From NCBI GenBank assembly GCA_002396335.1, contig DGXN01000025.1:74004-119983 (forward strand): a stretch of DNA of 45,980 nucleotides, given 5' to 3'. The position numbers and the translations under genes were made by a program. Shown in pieces: positions 16,198 to 25,929 of the stretch. The number at the start of each line of letters is the position of its first letter. Positions within the stretch are counted from its first letter, which is position 1. The notes beneath the pieces are model-generated. The model had not been told where the DNA came from and did not search any database. It saw only the letters and a list, made by a program, of their open reading frames with translations. The DNA comes from Bacteroidales bacterium UBA4231. Lineage in GTDB: Bacteria > Bacteroidota > Bacteroidia > Bacteroidales > UBA932.

Positions 16198-18411
16198 TTA
16201 TTTCCAAGTGATGGTTCCGCCTTTGAGCACGTCTTCGTGCCGGAGGCGGAATCCTTTATTCTGCCCGTTCACACGGACACGGGAGGCTTTCGCCGCACTG
16301 CGGGACACGGTGAGGACCTTGCCGTCCGGGAGCGTGACCTGCGCCTTGGTGAAGGTGGGGCGGGTGAGGGTGAAGGACGGGTCGGCGGGGCAGTCGGGGT
16401 AGAGGCCCAGCATCGAGAAGACGGCCCAGGCGCTCATGGTGCCGGTGTCGTCGTTGCCGGGGATGCCGTCGGGGGCGTTCTTGTAGTGATTCTGGAGAAT
16501 CTTCTCCACGGCTTCCCAGGTGCGTTTTTCATACCCCTTGAAGCGGCTGAACAGGTACGGGTACACGATGTCGGGCTCGTTGGCCGGGTCGTACAGGCCT
16601 TCGTCGAAGACATGCTGGAGGTTGCTCACGAAAGCCTTGGTGCCGCCCATCAGGGCCGCATAGCCCTTCACGTCGTGCGGGACGGCGAAGGTGTAGTTCC
16701 AGGCGCTTCCCTCGTGGAAACCGGGGGCGTTGGAGAAGTCGGCCCCGTCTTCGGGATCGAAGGGCGTGAGGAAGCTGCCGTCGGCATAGCGGGGACGCAG
16801 GCACTTAAACTCCGGGTCATAGTAGTGCCGATAACCGAGCGAGCGCGCCAGGAACCGTTCCGCATCCTCGGGACGGCCCAGGTCCTTCGCAAGACACGAC
16901 AGGGCGTAGTCCGCCACATAGTATTCCAGGGCGTGCGAGACGGAGTTGTCGCCGGAGAAGTCGGCCGAAAAGTAGTTCAGCGGCACATAGCCTTGGGCGA
17001 TGTACGGATCCACGTCCGGGCGCATCCGGTTGGACGCACCGGGGGTGTCGGCACTCTTGAGGAAGGCCTCGTAGGCCGTCTGGATGTCGTAGTCGCGGAG
17101 CCCGCGGAGCCAGGTGTCGGCAATCACGCAGATGGCGGGATCGCCTTCCATGGTCCAGGTTTCGCGGCCGTAGAGCTCCCATTTGGGCATCCAGCCCCAC
17201 TCGCGGTACTGGCCGATCATCGAGCGCACCATGTCGGTCTGCTTGTCGGGCCAGAGGAGGGTCATGAGCTGGTGGACGTTCCGGTAGGTGTCCCAGAGGG
17301 AGAAGACGGTGTAGCGGTTGTGACCGGGCTCCACATGTCCTACCCCGCCGTCTGCCGCCGGAGCGCCGTACTCCATGAGCGGATACTCTCCGTTTACGTC
17401 ATTCAACACATTCGGGTGCAGGAGGGTATGGTAAAGGGCGGTGTAGAAGACGGTCCGCTCATCGTCCGTGCCGCCTTCCACTTTCACGCGGCCCAGGTGG
17501 GCGGCCCAGGTGGCGTCGGCCCGGCTGCGGATGGCGTCGAAGTCCGGGGCGGGCTGTTCCGCCTCCAGGTTTTTGCGGGCGTTTTCCACGCTCACGAAGG
17601 ACACGCCCATCTGCACGGTGACCTTTTCGCCGGGAGCCAGGTTGTCGTAGTGGAACCAGCAGCCGATGTCGTCGCCGCTCATTTCACGGGCGTAGCTGCC
17701 GTAGAGCTTGTACTTGCCGGCGTCGGCGTCCCAGGCGGCCTCGGCACTCATGGAACGCTGTTTTTTCCAATAGCCGGCGCTGTCGGGCTCCTTGCTTACG
17801 CGGAGGACAAAGTAGATGGGGAAGACAGCATTGCGGTTATAGCAAAAAGTGCCCATCAGCTTGCTCCCTTCCACTTCCGTGGCCGATACCCGGCGCACTG
17901 TGGCCCCGCTTTCGTTGGTGAGCCCTTCGCCCAGGTTCAGGAGGATGTTGCCCTCTCCGCCGGGGAAGGTGTAGCGCTCCAGCGAGGTGCGGAGCGTCGC
18001 CGTCGCTTCTGCGGTAATGCCGCTCAGCAGCTCCACGGCGTAGTATCCGGGGTGCGCCACCTCGTCCTTGTACTCGGTGCCGTAGAGGTGGTAGTCCACC
18101 TGCACGGGTCCGGTCGTGGGCATAGTGAGGAGGCTGCCCAGTTCCGGGCAGCCCACACCGGAGAGATTCACATGCGAGAAGCCGGTGAAGTAGCTGTTTT
18201 CTTCCACATAGGGCGTGCTCCACCAGCGGCTGTCCTTGTCCCAGGTATTGAGGCTGGATCCCATCACGTTGAAGGGAGACACGCTCATCATCCCGTTGGG
18301 CATCACCGCGCCGGGATTGCATGCCCCGAAGTTGGACGTGCCGATAAACGGATTCACCCACTCATTGACGTTCAGGGCGGCCGTCAGGAGGGCAAGGACA
18401 AAGAGTTTCAC
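16198..18411 (-). CDS. GH92 alpha-mannosidase (second copy)
   Basis: 737 residues with a GTG start at 18411 that overlaps the GH130 stop (GTGA), indicating translational coupling. A short signal peptide (about residues 1-13) precedes [20 protein letters not shown], the usual start of GH92. Hallmarks: [45 protein letters not shown] (about 652-672) and [19 protein letters not shown]. The NDD pair is the canonical base motif. It should remove alpha-linked mannose in the periplasm. Identity with the first GH92 is low by eye, so this is not a recent duplication; different linkage specificity is likely. Confidence 0.93.
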   Translation of the reverse strand: MKLFVLALLTAALNVNEWVNPFIGTSNFGACNPGAVMPNGMMSVSPFNVMGSSLNTWDKDSRWWSTPYVEENSYFTGFSHVNLSGVGCPELGSLLTMPTTGPVQVDYHLYGTEYKDEVAHPGYYAVELLSGITAEATATLRTSLERYTFPGGEGNILLNLGEGLTNESGATVRRVSATEVEGSKLMGTFCYNRNAVFPIYFVLRVSKEPDSAGYWKKQRSMSAEAAWDADAGKYKLYGSYAREMSGDDIGCWFHYDNLAPGEKVTVQMGVSFVSVENARKNLEAEQPAPDFDAIRSRADATWAAHLGRVKVEGGTDDERTVFYTALYHTLLHPNVLNDVNGEYPLMEYGAPAADGGVGHVEPGHNRYTVFSLWDTYRNVHQLMTLLWPDKQTDMVRSMIGQYREWGWMPKWELYGRETWTMEGDPAICVIADTWLRGLRDYDIQTAYEAFLKSADTPGASNRMRPDVDPYIAQGYVPLNYFSADFSGDNSVSHALEYYVADYALSCLAKDLGRPEDAERFLARSLGYRHYYDPEFKCLRPRYADGSFLTPFDPEDGADFSNAPGFHEGSAWNYTFAVPHDVKGYAALMGGTKAFVSNLQHVFDEGLYDPANEPDIVYPYLFSRFKGYEKRTWEAVEKILQNHYKNAPDGIPGNDDTGTMSAWAVFSMLGLYPDCPADPSFTLTRPTFTKAQVTLPDGKVLTVSRSAAKASRVRVNGQNKGFRLRHEDVLKGGTITWK

Positions 18412-19406
18412 AGGATATTGGTCTTCTTGGTAAAGTCGATGATCTCGGGAATGTAACCGAAGGCCAGGCCGGTCACCGTGTCGGCGCAGCCGTAGTAGAC
18501 GGCGATGCGGCCGGTGGCGCTGTCGTGGAGGGCGGCGCAGGGGAATGCGACGTTGGGAACGTCTCCCATGCACTCATACGGGGTCTGGGGCGACAGCAGG
18601 TAGGGGCCGCTGCGGGCCAGGACTTTCCAGGGCTGGTCCAGATCCAGCAGGGCGCTGCCGAAGCTGTACACATAGCCGTTGCAGCTGCGCAGGACGCCGT
18701 GGTACAGCAGCAGCCATCCTTCCGAGGTCTCGATAGGGACGGGACCGGCGCCGATCTTCATGCACTGCCAGGCGCTCACCTCGAAAGCGGCAGGCGCCAT
18801 GACGTGGCGGTGGTGTCCCCAGAACTCCATGTCAGGGGATTCGCTGTAGAAAATGTCGCCGAAGGCGGTGTGGCCGGTGTCCGAAGGACGGGACAGCATG
18901 GCATATCGGCCGCCGATCTTGCGGGGGAACAGCACGCCGTTGCGGTTGTATGGCAGGAAGGCGTTCTCCTTCTGGTGGAAGGTCTTGAAATCCTCGGTCC
19001 AGGCGACGCCGATGGTGGGGCCGTGATAGCCGTTGCACCAGGTGACCCAGTACTTCCCGTCCAGGAAAGCGACACGGGGGTCGTAGCCATAGACCCACTC
19101 GTCAATTTCGGAACCGCCGTCCTGGAACTTGAGGGTCTCGGGGTTGATGTCCCAGTTGATACCGTCTTTGGAGAAGCCGACGTGGAGGGCCATGCGGCGG
19201 TTGGTGTCGTCACAGCGGAAGACGCCGGCGAAGCCGTCCTTGAAAGGCACTACGGCGCTGTTGAAGATGCTGTTGGAATCCGGCAGGAGGTTGCGCGGAA
19301 TGACGGGATTCTGGGAATAACGCCACAGGGGAGCGTTCGAGGATGCGGGTCTGTCCTCCCAAGGCATGTTGGGAAGGGCGGGTCCCATGATTTTGAGTGT
19401 ACTCAT
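18408..19406 (-). CDS. GH130 beta-1,4-mannosyl phosphorylase
   Basis: 332 residues without a signal peptide, so cytoplasmic. It follows the five-bladed propeller pattern of GH130: [23 protein letters not shown] near the start, [42 protein letters not shown] and [21 protein letters not shown], and [28 protein letters not shown] at the end. Family members phosphorolyse beta-1,4-mannosides (Man-GlcNAc of the N-glycan core, mannobiose or mannosylglucose), yielding alpha-mannose 1-phosphate. With two GH92 and a GH125 next door, Man-GlcNAc from N-glycan cores is the favoured substrate (inference). ATGA overlap with lacI upstream and GTGA overlap with GH92 downstream. Confidence 0.9.
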   Translation of the reverse strand: MSTLKIMGPALPNMPWEDRPASSNAPLWRYSQNPVIPRNLLPDSNSIFNSAVVPFKDGFAGVFRCDDTNRRMALHVGFSKDGINWDINPETLKFQDGGSEIDEWVYGYDPRVAFLDGKYWVTWCNGYHGPTIGVAWTEDFKTFHQKENAFLPYNRNGVLFPRKIGGRYAMLSRPSDTGHTAFGDIFYSESPDMEFWGHHRHVMAPAAFEVSAWQCMKIGAGPVPIETSEGWLLLYHGVLRSCNGYVYSFGSALLDLDQPWKVLARSGPYLLSPQTPYECMGDVPNVAFPCAALHDSATGRIAVYYGCADTVTGLAFGYIPEIIDFTKKTNIL

Positions 19407-20410
19407 ATTAATTTGGCTTTCAGGATAATTTTCTCGTTAATCTGGCTGATGTCTTCGCCTTTTTCGTTGAGGTCGATGAGCCGGAACAGGTATTCGCCGC
19501 TGGTGGAGGCAATCTGCGGAAGCGGCTGCTGCACATGGGAGATGCGGGGGGAGAAGATATCGTATACGTTGGAATAGTCGAAGCCGACGATGCGGATGTC
19601 TTTCTGGATCTGGACGCCGCGGCGGATCAGGGCTTTGATGATGGAGACGGACGGCACGTTGGACGCGGTGATGACTCCGTCGATGCCGCGGGCGAGAATG
19701 TCGTCGACGGCTTTTTCGGCATCTTTGTCCACGCTGTTGAAGGACAGGTGGTAGATGGGGGAGTCGGGCCCGGCGAGGGCGGCGAAACTGTTCTCACGGT
19801 CGGTCATGGACGTGATGCGCATCGAGTAGGAAACCATGCCGATCCGGGTGGCTCCCTGGGAGCGGAGGGCCTTCACGGCCTGCTCCATGGCCTCTTCGTT
19901 GTCCACCAGGACATAGGGGACCGTGTAGTCTTTGCTGTAGCGGTCGATGACCACGAAGGGGCGCCCTGACGCCTGAAGCCGTTTCATGCCGGCGTCGGAG
20001 CCGTGGGCGGGGACCACGATAAAGCCTTCCACGTCCTTCTCGAGGAAGCTTTTCACCAGGGCGTCGAAGCGCTCGGGATCTTCTTCCGTACTGCCGAAAA
20101 GGACGGTGTAGCCGTGCTTGTGGGCAATCCGCTCGAACTCCTTGGCCAGGATGCCGTAGAAGATGTTGGCCATATCCGAGAGGATGATGCCCAGCACGTG
20201 GGTGCGGCCCTGACGGAGCATGCGCGCGGCCGAACTGGGCTGGTAGTTCATCCGCCGGGCCACCTCCAGGATGCGTTCCTTTGTGGCCTCACTGACACGG
20301 TATTTCTTTTTGCCGTCGGCCTCGATGCGGTTGTTCATCACGAACGAGACCAGTGCGATGGAAACGCCCGCCTCGCGGGCAATGTCCCGGATGGTTACAT
20401 TCTTTGTCAT
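19403..20410 (-). CDS. LacI-family transcriptional regulator
   Basis: 335 residues. The N-terminal helix-turn-helix ([23 protein letters not shown], hinge [16 protein letters not shown]) is followed by a periplasmic-binding-protein-like domain from about residue 63 ([23 protein letters not shown] ... [20 protein letters not shown] ... [14 protein letters not shown]). It is the first gene of a three-gene operon (lacI, GH130, GH92), so it probably senses a mannose-containing breakdown product and controls its own operon. An 18-nt palindrome at 20443-20460 overlaps the -33 position of its promoter and is a candidate operator. The predicted leader is only about 4 nt. Confidence 0.93.
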   Translation of the reverse strand: MTKNVTIRDIAREAGVSIALVSFVMNNRIEADGKKKYRVSEATKERILEVARRMNYQPSSAARMLRQGRTHVLGIILSDMANIFYGILAKEFERIAHKHGYTVLFGSTEEDPERFDALVKSFLEKDVEGFIVVPAHGSDAGMKRLQASGRPFVVIDRYSKDYTVPYVLVDNEEAMEQAVKALRSQGATRIGMVSYSMRITSMTDRENSFAALAGPDSPIYHLSFNSVDKDAEKAVDDILARGIDGVITASNVPSVSIIKALIRRGVQIQKDIRIVGFDYSNVYDIFSPRISHVQQPLPQIASTSGEYLFRLIDLNEKGEDISQINEKIILKAKLI

Positions 20411-20417
20411 TTCAATG

Positions 20418-20425
20418 CAAAGATA
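20418..20425 (-). promoter_or_regulatory. -7 element of the lacI-GH130-GH92 operon
   Basis: TATCTTTG on the minus strand; the -33 position, 19 nt upstream, reads TTTAG and lies within the palindrome at 20443-20460. Confidence 0.65.
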
Positions 20426-20442
20426 AGGATTCTTCCCGGATT

Positions 20443-20460
20443 GGCTAAATTATTTTAGCC
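20443..20460 (-). promoter_or_regulatory. Candidate LacI operator or short terminator hairpin
   Basis: GGCTAAA-TTAT-TTTAGCC, a perfect 7-bp inverted repeat, spans the patatin stop codon and the -33 region of the lacI promoter. Position favours an autoregulatory operator; it lacks the central CG typical of many LacI sites, and no U-tract follows that would make a strong terminator. Confidence 0.4.
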
Positions 20461-21363
20461 TTTTTCATATCTGTCCAGGGCTTCCGCCATGAGGGTGCGT
20501 CCTTTTTCCGTGATTTCACGGGCTCTGAGGTAGCCGTAGACCCCATGGTAGGAGTCGAAGGGAAGGTCGACCAGGATGTCGGGCCGGGTAAGGGCGATCC
20601 CCATCCGGGCGATGGTGCAGTTCATGATCCCAAAACTGCGCTGGAGGATGGAGAAGTAGTTGTCGTCGGCGTCCACGGGGAGGCGGTTTTCGCGGCCGTC
20701 GGCCATGAGCCGCCGCTCCTGGATGTCGTTCTCCAGCCGGCCGATGAGCGAGCGGTGCTCCCTCTCCTCCTGCAGGGCGGCCATGCTGTCCAGGAAACCC
20801 TGGATTTCGGCCGCGTCAATCTGGTTCACGTTGAAGCCGACGAGTATGTCGCCGGGCGTACGCACCGCACGGTTCAGGGGCAGGGTGTTCACCATGCCGC
20901 CGTCCACCAGGGTGCGTCCTTTCCATTTCACGGGCCGGAACATGGAAGGGATGGAGATGGAGGCGCGGATGGCGTCGAAAAGCGGTCCCTCGCGGAACAC
21001 CACTTCCTCGCCGGTATAGAGGTCCGTAGCCACTGCGGCGAAGGGGACGGGCAGGTCCTCGATGTTCACTTCCGGAACCCGCTCGCGGATGGCCTGGATA
21101 ATCTTTTCGCCTTTAACCAGGTAGTTCTTGCTGATGGAAAAATCCATCAGGGTCATGATCTTCACAGGGTCCAGGCCGAACAGCCATTCCTTGAACGGCT
21201 GCAGGCCGCCTGCAGCGTAGATGCCGCCCACGAGCGCCCCTGCGCTGGTGCCGGCGACGGAACAGATCTCATAGCCCCGCTCCAGCAGCTGTTCAATGGC
21301 GCCGATGTAGGCGAACCCCCGCGGGCCGCCGCTCGCAAGGGCCAGGGCAACTTTCTTACTCAT
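20455..21363 (-). CDS. Patatin-like phospholipase (RssA type)
   Basis: 302 residues, no signal peptide. Patatin motifs: oxyanion loop SGGPRGFAYIGAIEQLL (12-28), nucleophile elbow GTSAG (Ser about 41) and the DGGMVNTLPLNRA segment holding the catalytic Asp (about 154). It should hydrolyse acyl esters of membrane lipids in the cytoplasm. It is the last gene of the rnr-GH operon and overlaps GH29 by 8 nt. Its place behind three exported glycosidases is odd, since it has no evident role in glycan breakdown. Confidence 0.9.
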   Translation of the reverse strand: MSKKVALALASGGPRGFAYIGAIEQLLERGYEICSVAGTSAGALVGGIYAAGGLQPFKEWLFGLDPVKIMTLMDFSISKNYLVKGEKIIQAIRERVPEVNIEDLPVPFAAVATDLYTGEEVVFREGPLFDAIRASISIPSMFRPVKWKGRTLVDGGMVNTLPLNRAVRTPGDILVGFNVNQIDAAEIQGFLDSMAALQEEREHRSLIGRLENDIQERRLMADGRENRLPVDADDNYFSILQRSFGIMNCTIARMGIALTRPDILVDLPFDSYHGVYGYLRAREITEKGRTLMAEALDRYEKG

Positions 21364-22807
21364 AGTTGACAGAATCCATATACAGGCCCAGTCCGTTGAG
21401 GGCCGGACAGGCGAGCGCCTCCACCTGGATGCGGAGGGCGTCGGCGGTAACGGTGCGGCCTTTTACGATACGTTTGTGTCCCACGGTAGTACCCTGTCCC
21501 CAGGCCTCCCAGCTGCCGTTTTTACGCACTTCGATGCGGAAGCCGCAGACGCGTTGGCCCAGCGGGATGTACTCCTGAAGCTGTACCAAGTTGAAGGTCT
21601 TCATCCCGTTCAGAAGTACGTCCAGGGTCACTTCTTTCACGTTGTCCGGAGCGGCGTAGTAGCTGTCGTAATTCCCGTCCACAAGACGCGCGGCTTCGTA
21701 CCCGCGTCCCCGGACGGCCGACGCCTTGACGGCAGCTCCGTCGGCCAGGTTGTGGTCAAAAATGTTGTGCCGCAGGGCGGTGAACCCTTCGATGGCGGCG
21801 ACATCCTCCGGAGCCAGGATGCCTTCCGGGGAAGGCGGGACATTCATCAGGAAAACGCTGCCCCGGCCCACGCTGGTGTAGTAAATCTGGAGGAGTTCCT
21901 CCGGGGTCTTCCGGCGGTCAGTGGCGTCGTAGAACCAGCCGTCCGGGTCGCCGATTTCCTGGATGGAGAAGTCGCATTCGGCGGGAATCCAGTCGGCGGC
22001 GCCCGGATCGCCCTGGGCCAGGTAGGTCTGATAGTCTCCCGGAGCGCGCCCGGGGCCGATGTTGCGCCCGCGGATGTCCAGGGTGTTCCAGTTGGTCTCC
22101 CCGGCGACGCCCCGCTCGTTGCCTACCCAGCGGCAGCCGGGACCGGCGTCGGAGAAGATCAGGCAGTCGGGGTTCACGTCCAGCACGGTCTTGTGGATGT
22201 CGGGCCAGTGGAAAGCGGATGAGTGGTTGCCGTCGATCCAGAATTCCACCACCGGGGCGTAGCGGGTCATCAGGTCCGTGATGGAACGCTTGTACATGGC
22301 CTCGTAGGTGTCCAGGTCCAGCCCGGCCGCCTCGATGGTGCGGTCCCAGGGCGACAGGTACAGCCCCAGATTGAGCCCGTAGCGGTTGCAGGCATCCCGG
22401 ACCGCCTGCACCACATCGGTGGTGTTGCGGGCCGACGCCACGTCGCACCGGCTCTCCGGGTTGTCCCAGAGGCAGAACCCGTCATGGTGCTTGGTGGTGA
22501 GGATGACCTCGCGGAAGCCGTTTTCGGCGGCGACCCGGACCCACTGGTCCACGTCCAGGTTGCCAGGCGCATAGTTCTCCAGGAGGAGCGCTTCGCTCCA
22601 GGGCCGGCCGTTGCAGCTGGGATTCTCTCCGTCCCAGTGCGAGAAGGTGGCCTGGCCGAAGTGGTAGAACATCAGCAGTTCCTGTCGCTGCCAGGCGACC
22701 TGGGCGGGCGTCGGGACGGCGCCGAAGGGCTCGGGAGGCCTGACAGGGGCGCAGGAGGCCGCCGCCAGGACGGCCGTCAGCGCCAGGAAAACCCCGGTCC
22801 GGTTCAT
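21356..22807 (-). CDS. GH29 alpha-L-fucosidase (lipoprotein)
   Basis: 483 residues from ATG 22807, which overlaps the GH2 stop (ATGA). Lipobox LAAASC (Cys19). The TIM-barrel shows LLMFYHFGQATFSHWDGE, ILTTKHHDGFCLWDNPES, GLNLGLYLSPWDR and VVEFWIDGNHSS, the last with the nucleophile Asp of GH29. The C-terminal 120 residues form a discoidin-like beta-sandwich (LVDGNYDSYYAAPDNVKE onwards). This architecture is that of the Bacteroides GH29 group acting on alpha-1,3/1,4-fucose (inference). It would remove core or antenna fucose from complex glycans together with the GH2 galactosidase upstream. Confidence 0.92.
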   Translation of the reverse strand: MNRTGVFLALTAVLAAASCAPVRPPEPFGAVPTPAQVAWQRQELLMFYHFGQATFSHWDGENPSCNGRPWSEALLLENYAPGNLDVDQWVRVAAENGFREVILTTKHHDGFCLWDNPESRCDVASARNTTDVVQAVRDACNRYGLNLGLYLSPWDRTIEAAGLDLDTYEAMYKRSITDLMTRYAPVVEFWIDGNHSSAFHWPDIHKTVLDVNPDCLIFSDAGPGCRWVGNERGVAGETNWNTLDIRGRNIGPGRAPGDYQTYLAQGDPGAADWIPAECDFSIQEIGDPDGWFYDATDRRKTPEELLQIYYTSVGRGSVFLMNVPPSPEGILAPEDVAAIEGFTALRHNIFDHNLADGAAVKASAVRGRGYEAARLVDGNYDSYYAAPDNVKEVTLDVLLNGMKTFNLVQLQEYIPLGQRVCGFRIEVRKNGSWEAWGQGTTVGHKRIVKGRTVTADALRIQVEALACPALNGLGLYMDSVNYE

Positions 22808-25800
22808 AACTTGCCGGGAATCAGGGTGAAGGAATAGGTGTAAGCCGTGTCGGCCCAGAGGGTGCGGCCCGGTTCGGGACGGGCGTGCCAGCTGTCGTAG
22901 CCGCCCACGCCGGTCATCTTGTAGTCCACGCACACTTCCGTAAAGTCGCGCACCGGCACATCCGTCACATGGGTCTGACGGCGTACGCGGAAGACGCCGG
23001 CCTCGTCGGAGTGGTCCTCGTCGGCCCGGAAGTAGTTCCACTGGAAGGGCTTGTCGGTGGCTTCTTCGCTGTCCAGGTCTTCGATGCTCTGTCTGAGGGC
23101 ATTGAACTCGAACGGCTGGTCGGAGATGACGCTGACGCCGTCCACCTCCAGCCAGGAGACCTCCGTGTGGTGTCCGGTTTCCTGCGGACGCACATAGGGA
23201 TAGTATTCGGCCGATGCCGTGCTTTTCCAGATGCGTTTGAACGTGCCGCTGTTGCGGTCCCAGTAGTTCTCCACGGGTCCTCGGCCGAAGTAGCGGAAGC
23301 TGTCGCCGGCGACGCGGAAGCGGATGCCCAGGCGGGGGATTTCCACACGCGAGTGGTAACCTTCGCCGGCGGGCAGTCCTTCGGCGGGAGCGGTGGCGAC
23401 CGCAAGCTTGAGGGACCCGTCACCGAAGACGGTGTACTCCTCCTTCGCACGGACATCCTTGCCCGTGACGGTGATCCGGACGGAACCGTCCTCCTGGAGG
23501 GCTGCCGTCACGTTTTCAGGTTTTCCGGGCGTCTTGAAACGACGGGTGCGCCAGGGTGCACCGCAGCCGTAGTCATTGTCGTTTCCTGCCCGCCAGAAAT
23601 TGGGCTTGATGCCGAAGGAAGGATCCACGACGTCGCGGCCGCCCACCTTCCAGGACTTCACGGTACCGTCGGCCTTGTCAAAGACCAGCTCCACCTTGGC
23701 GCCGCGCACCACGATCTGGGTGTCGCCCTCGGTGAATTCAAGTTTGCCGCGTGCTTTCCGCACTTTCGGGGCCGACGTATCTTTCAGCAGGGCCTCGTCG
23801 CAGGCGACGATGGTTTCCTTGTCGACGAGCGGCATGGCGTTGCGGGCCGACACTTCGAAGAAGATGCGGTACTCGCCGGCCTTGCGCATGCGGGGCAGTT
23901 TGACTTTGAACTGCTCGGCGGTCTGCGGAGCGGTGGTGAAGTGAAGCTTGTGGGTGAACCACCAGAAGGGGCGTTTGCCGTCGCGCTCCACCCAGTATTT
24001 CACGGTGTAGCCGTCCAGGGAGGAGAAATAGTGGCGGTTGAAAATCTGGAAGATGCCCTTTTCGGCGTCCACCGGGGTGATGGAGACATCTTGATAGACG
24101 TGCTTGACCTCGTAGAAGCCCGGGTGCGGGTCGCGGTCCGGGTTCACCAGGCCGTTGCACAGGAAGTTGCCGTCGGAGGGCTGGCCGGTGCCGTAGTCGC
24201 CGCCGTAGGTCCAGCCTTTTTCCTTGTCATAGAAGCCCTGGTCCACCCAGTCCCAGATGAATCCGCCCTGCAGGTGCTTGTGGCCGTAGAACTGCTCCCA
24301 CTGCCAGTCCAGCGAGCCGTTGGAGTTGCCCATGGCATGGGAATACTCGCAAAGGACAATGGGTTTGGCCGAATAGCTTTCGCCCATCTTCCGCAGCCAG
24401 TCGGTGTCGGGATACATGGGGTTGAGGAAGTCGGTGTTGTTCTCATGTTCGGCCCGCTCGTATACGACGGGACGGTTCTGGCCGTCTTTTTCAAATTCCT
24501 TCAGGAGGGCATAGGTGGCATAGAAATTAACGCCGTTGCCGGCCTCGTTACCCAGGGAGAGGATGTTCACCGAAGGGTAGTTGGCCGTGCGGCGGTACAT
24601 GTTGACGGTGCGGTCGAGGTGGCCTTGCAGCCATTCGGGATTGTTGCCCAGGGTACGGTCCGGGCTGTAGCCCATGCCGTGGCTCTCGATATTGGCCTCG
24701 TCATACACGTAGAAGCCCAGGGAGTCGCAGAGTTCGTAGAACTCGCGCGGCTGCGGGTAATGGCAGGTGCGGATGGCGTTGATGTTGCACAGTTTCATCA
24801 GCCGGAGGTCTTCCAGGATGTTTTCGCGGGTGATGTAGTGGCCGGTGTAGGGGTTGTGCTCGTGCAGATTCACGCCTTTGAACTTGACGGGCTGACCGTT
24901 GAAGAAGAAGGCCTTCACGTCCCGGTCTCCGTCCTTGACGGTCTTGATCTCGGTGCGGCGGAAACCGACGTGGAAGCGGGTGTACTCTCCGTTCACCTTC
25001 AGCAGCAGGGTGTACAGCTCGGGCGTTTCGGCACTCCAGCGGCGCACGCCGGGGATGCTGTCGGTGACGGTAGCCATGTTGCCGTTGAACTCGAAGCTGG
25101 CGTCGGCCACGGTGCTGCCGTCCTTGTCCAGCAGCTCATACGACACCTCGGTAGGGGCCGATGCATGCATCCTGAGCTTGAAAATACCCGTGGACAGGTC
25201 CTCGGTGAGGGTGGAGACGACGTTGAAGTCGAATCCCGTGTCCACCTTCTCGCTGGACAGATACACGTCGCGCTCGATGCCGCTGATGCGCCAGAAGTCC
25301 TGGCACTCCAGATAGGAGCCCGTGGAATAGCGGTAGATCTTCAGCAGCAGGTCGTTTTCCCCCTCCTTCAGCGCGTCGGTGATGTCAAAGCGGGCGAGGT
25401 CCTTGGAATCCTCATTATAGCCGATCTCCCGGCCGTTCACGTACACATAGGTGCCGCTCTTGGTGCCGCAGAGGTTCAGGAACACCTTCCTTCCTTTCCA
25501 GCCTGCCGGGACGGTGAAGCTGCGGTGATACAGCGCGCCGGGGAAGACGTCGGGCAACTGCGGAGGCTGCGGGTTGCTGGGGCAGAAGTCGTACGGTATG
25601 TTGGTGTAGATTGCAACGCCGTGCCCCTGGATTTCCCAGTTGCCGGGGACCTGGATCTTGTCCCACTCGGCCGGGACGGCCATGGCGTGGTAGTCGTCGA
25701 AGTATTTGAAATCCCAAACGCCGTTCAGGTTTTCATAGTTTTCGCTCTCGCGGAAGCCTTTGCTGAGGGCGTCGGCCCGGTCGGCGTAGTAGATGACTTC

Positions 25801-25923
25801 CGTGCGCCGGGTCTGGGCGTTGACGGAAGAGACCTGGGTGTTCTGCCAGTAGGGCAGTTCCTGGCTCCAGGCTGAGACCCCGCCAAGTATCAGGGTCAGA
25901 ACAAAGGTAAAGGTCTTTTTCAT
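22804..25923 (-). CDS. GH2 beta-galactosidase (LacZ type)
   Basis: 1039 residues with a Sec signal peptide (about 1-21, ending SAWSQ). Five-domain LacZ architecture: sugar-binding jelly roll (FTVPAGWKGRKVFLNLCG, VYVNGREIGYNEDSKDLARF), Ig-like domain, TIM barrel with YVYDEANIESHG, acid/base Glu in SLGNEAGNG and nucleophile Glu in CEYSHAMGNS, then QGGFIWDWVDQG, and a C-terminal Bgal_small_N domain (FGIKPNFWRAGNDNDYG ... FRYFGRGPVENYWDRNSG). It releases terminal beta-galactose in the periplasm. Six nt separate it from GH3 and it overlaps GH29 by 4 nt. Confidence 0.95.
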   Translation of the reverse strand: MKKTFTFVLTLILGGVSAWSQELPYWQNTQVSSVNAQTRRTEVIYYADRADALSKGFRESENYENLNGVWDFKYFDDYHAMAVPAEWDKIQVPGNWEIQGHGVAIYTNIPYDFCPSNPQPPQLPDVFPGALYHRSFTVPAGWKGRKVFLNLCGTKSGTYVYVNGREIGYNEDSKDLARFDITDALKEGENDLLLKIYRYSTGSYLECQDFWRISGIERDVYLSSEKVDTGFDFNVVSTLTEDLSTGIFKLRMHASAPTEVSYELLDKDGSTVADASFEFNGNMATVTDSIPGVRRWSAETPELYTLLLKVNGEYTRFHVGFRRTEIKTVKDGDRDVKAFFFNGQPVKFKGVNLHEHNPYTGHYITRENILEDLRLMKLCNINAIRTCHYPQPREFYELCDSLGFYVYDEANIESHGMGYSPDRTLGNNPEWLQGHLDRTVNMYRRTANYPSVNILSLGNEAGNGVNFYATYALLKEFEKDGQNRPVVYERAEHENNTDFLNPMYPDTDWLRKMGESYSAKPIVLCEYSHAMGNSNGSLDWQWEQFYGHKHLQGGFIWDWVDQGFYDKEKGWTYGGDYGTGQPSDGNFLCNGLVNPDRDPHPGFYEVKHVYQDVSITPVDAEKGIFQIFNRHYFSSLDGYTVKYWVERDGKRPFWWFTHKLHFTTAPQTAEQFKVKLPRMRKAGEYRIFFEVSARNAMPLVDKETIVACDEALLKDTSAPKVRKARGKLEFTEGDTQIVVRGAKVELVFDKADGTVKSWKVGGRDVVDPSFGIKPNFWRAGNDNDYGCGAPWRTRRFKTPGKPENVTAALQEDGSVRITVTGKDVRAKEEYTVFGDGSLKLAVATAPAEGLPAGEGYHSRVEIPRLGIRFRVAGDSFRYFGRGPVENYWDRNSGTFKRIWKSTASAEYYPYVRPQETGHHTEVSWLEVDGVSVISDQPFEFNALRQSIEDLDSEEATDKPFQWNYFRADEDHSDEAGVFRVRRQTHVTDVPVRDFTEVCVDYKMTGVGGYDSWHARPEPGRTLWADTAYTYSFTLIPGKL

Positions 25924-25929
25924 ATCAGG

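Noticed and set aside
16198..18573. Longer GH92 reading frame starting inside the GH130 gene
   Set aside because: The extension is Arg-rich shadow sequence; the GTG at 18411 overlaps the GH130 stop and is followed directly by a signal peptide.
21356..23041. Longer GH29 frame starting inside GH2
   Set aside because: The ATG at 22807 overlaps the GH2 stop and begins a lipoprotein signal; upstream residues are a shadow of GH2.
22885..25875. A 996-codon open frame on the plus strand opposite GH2
   Set aside because: Antisense shadow of the beta-galactosidase gene, which has complete catalytic motifs.
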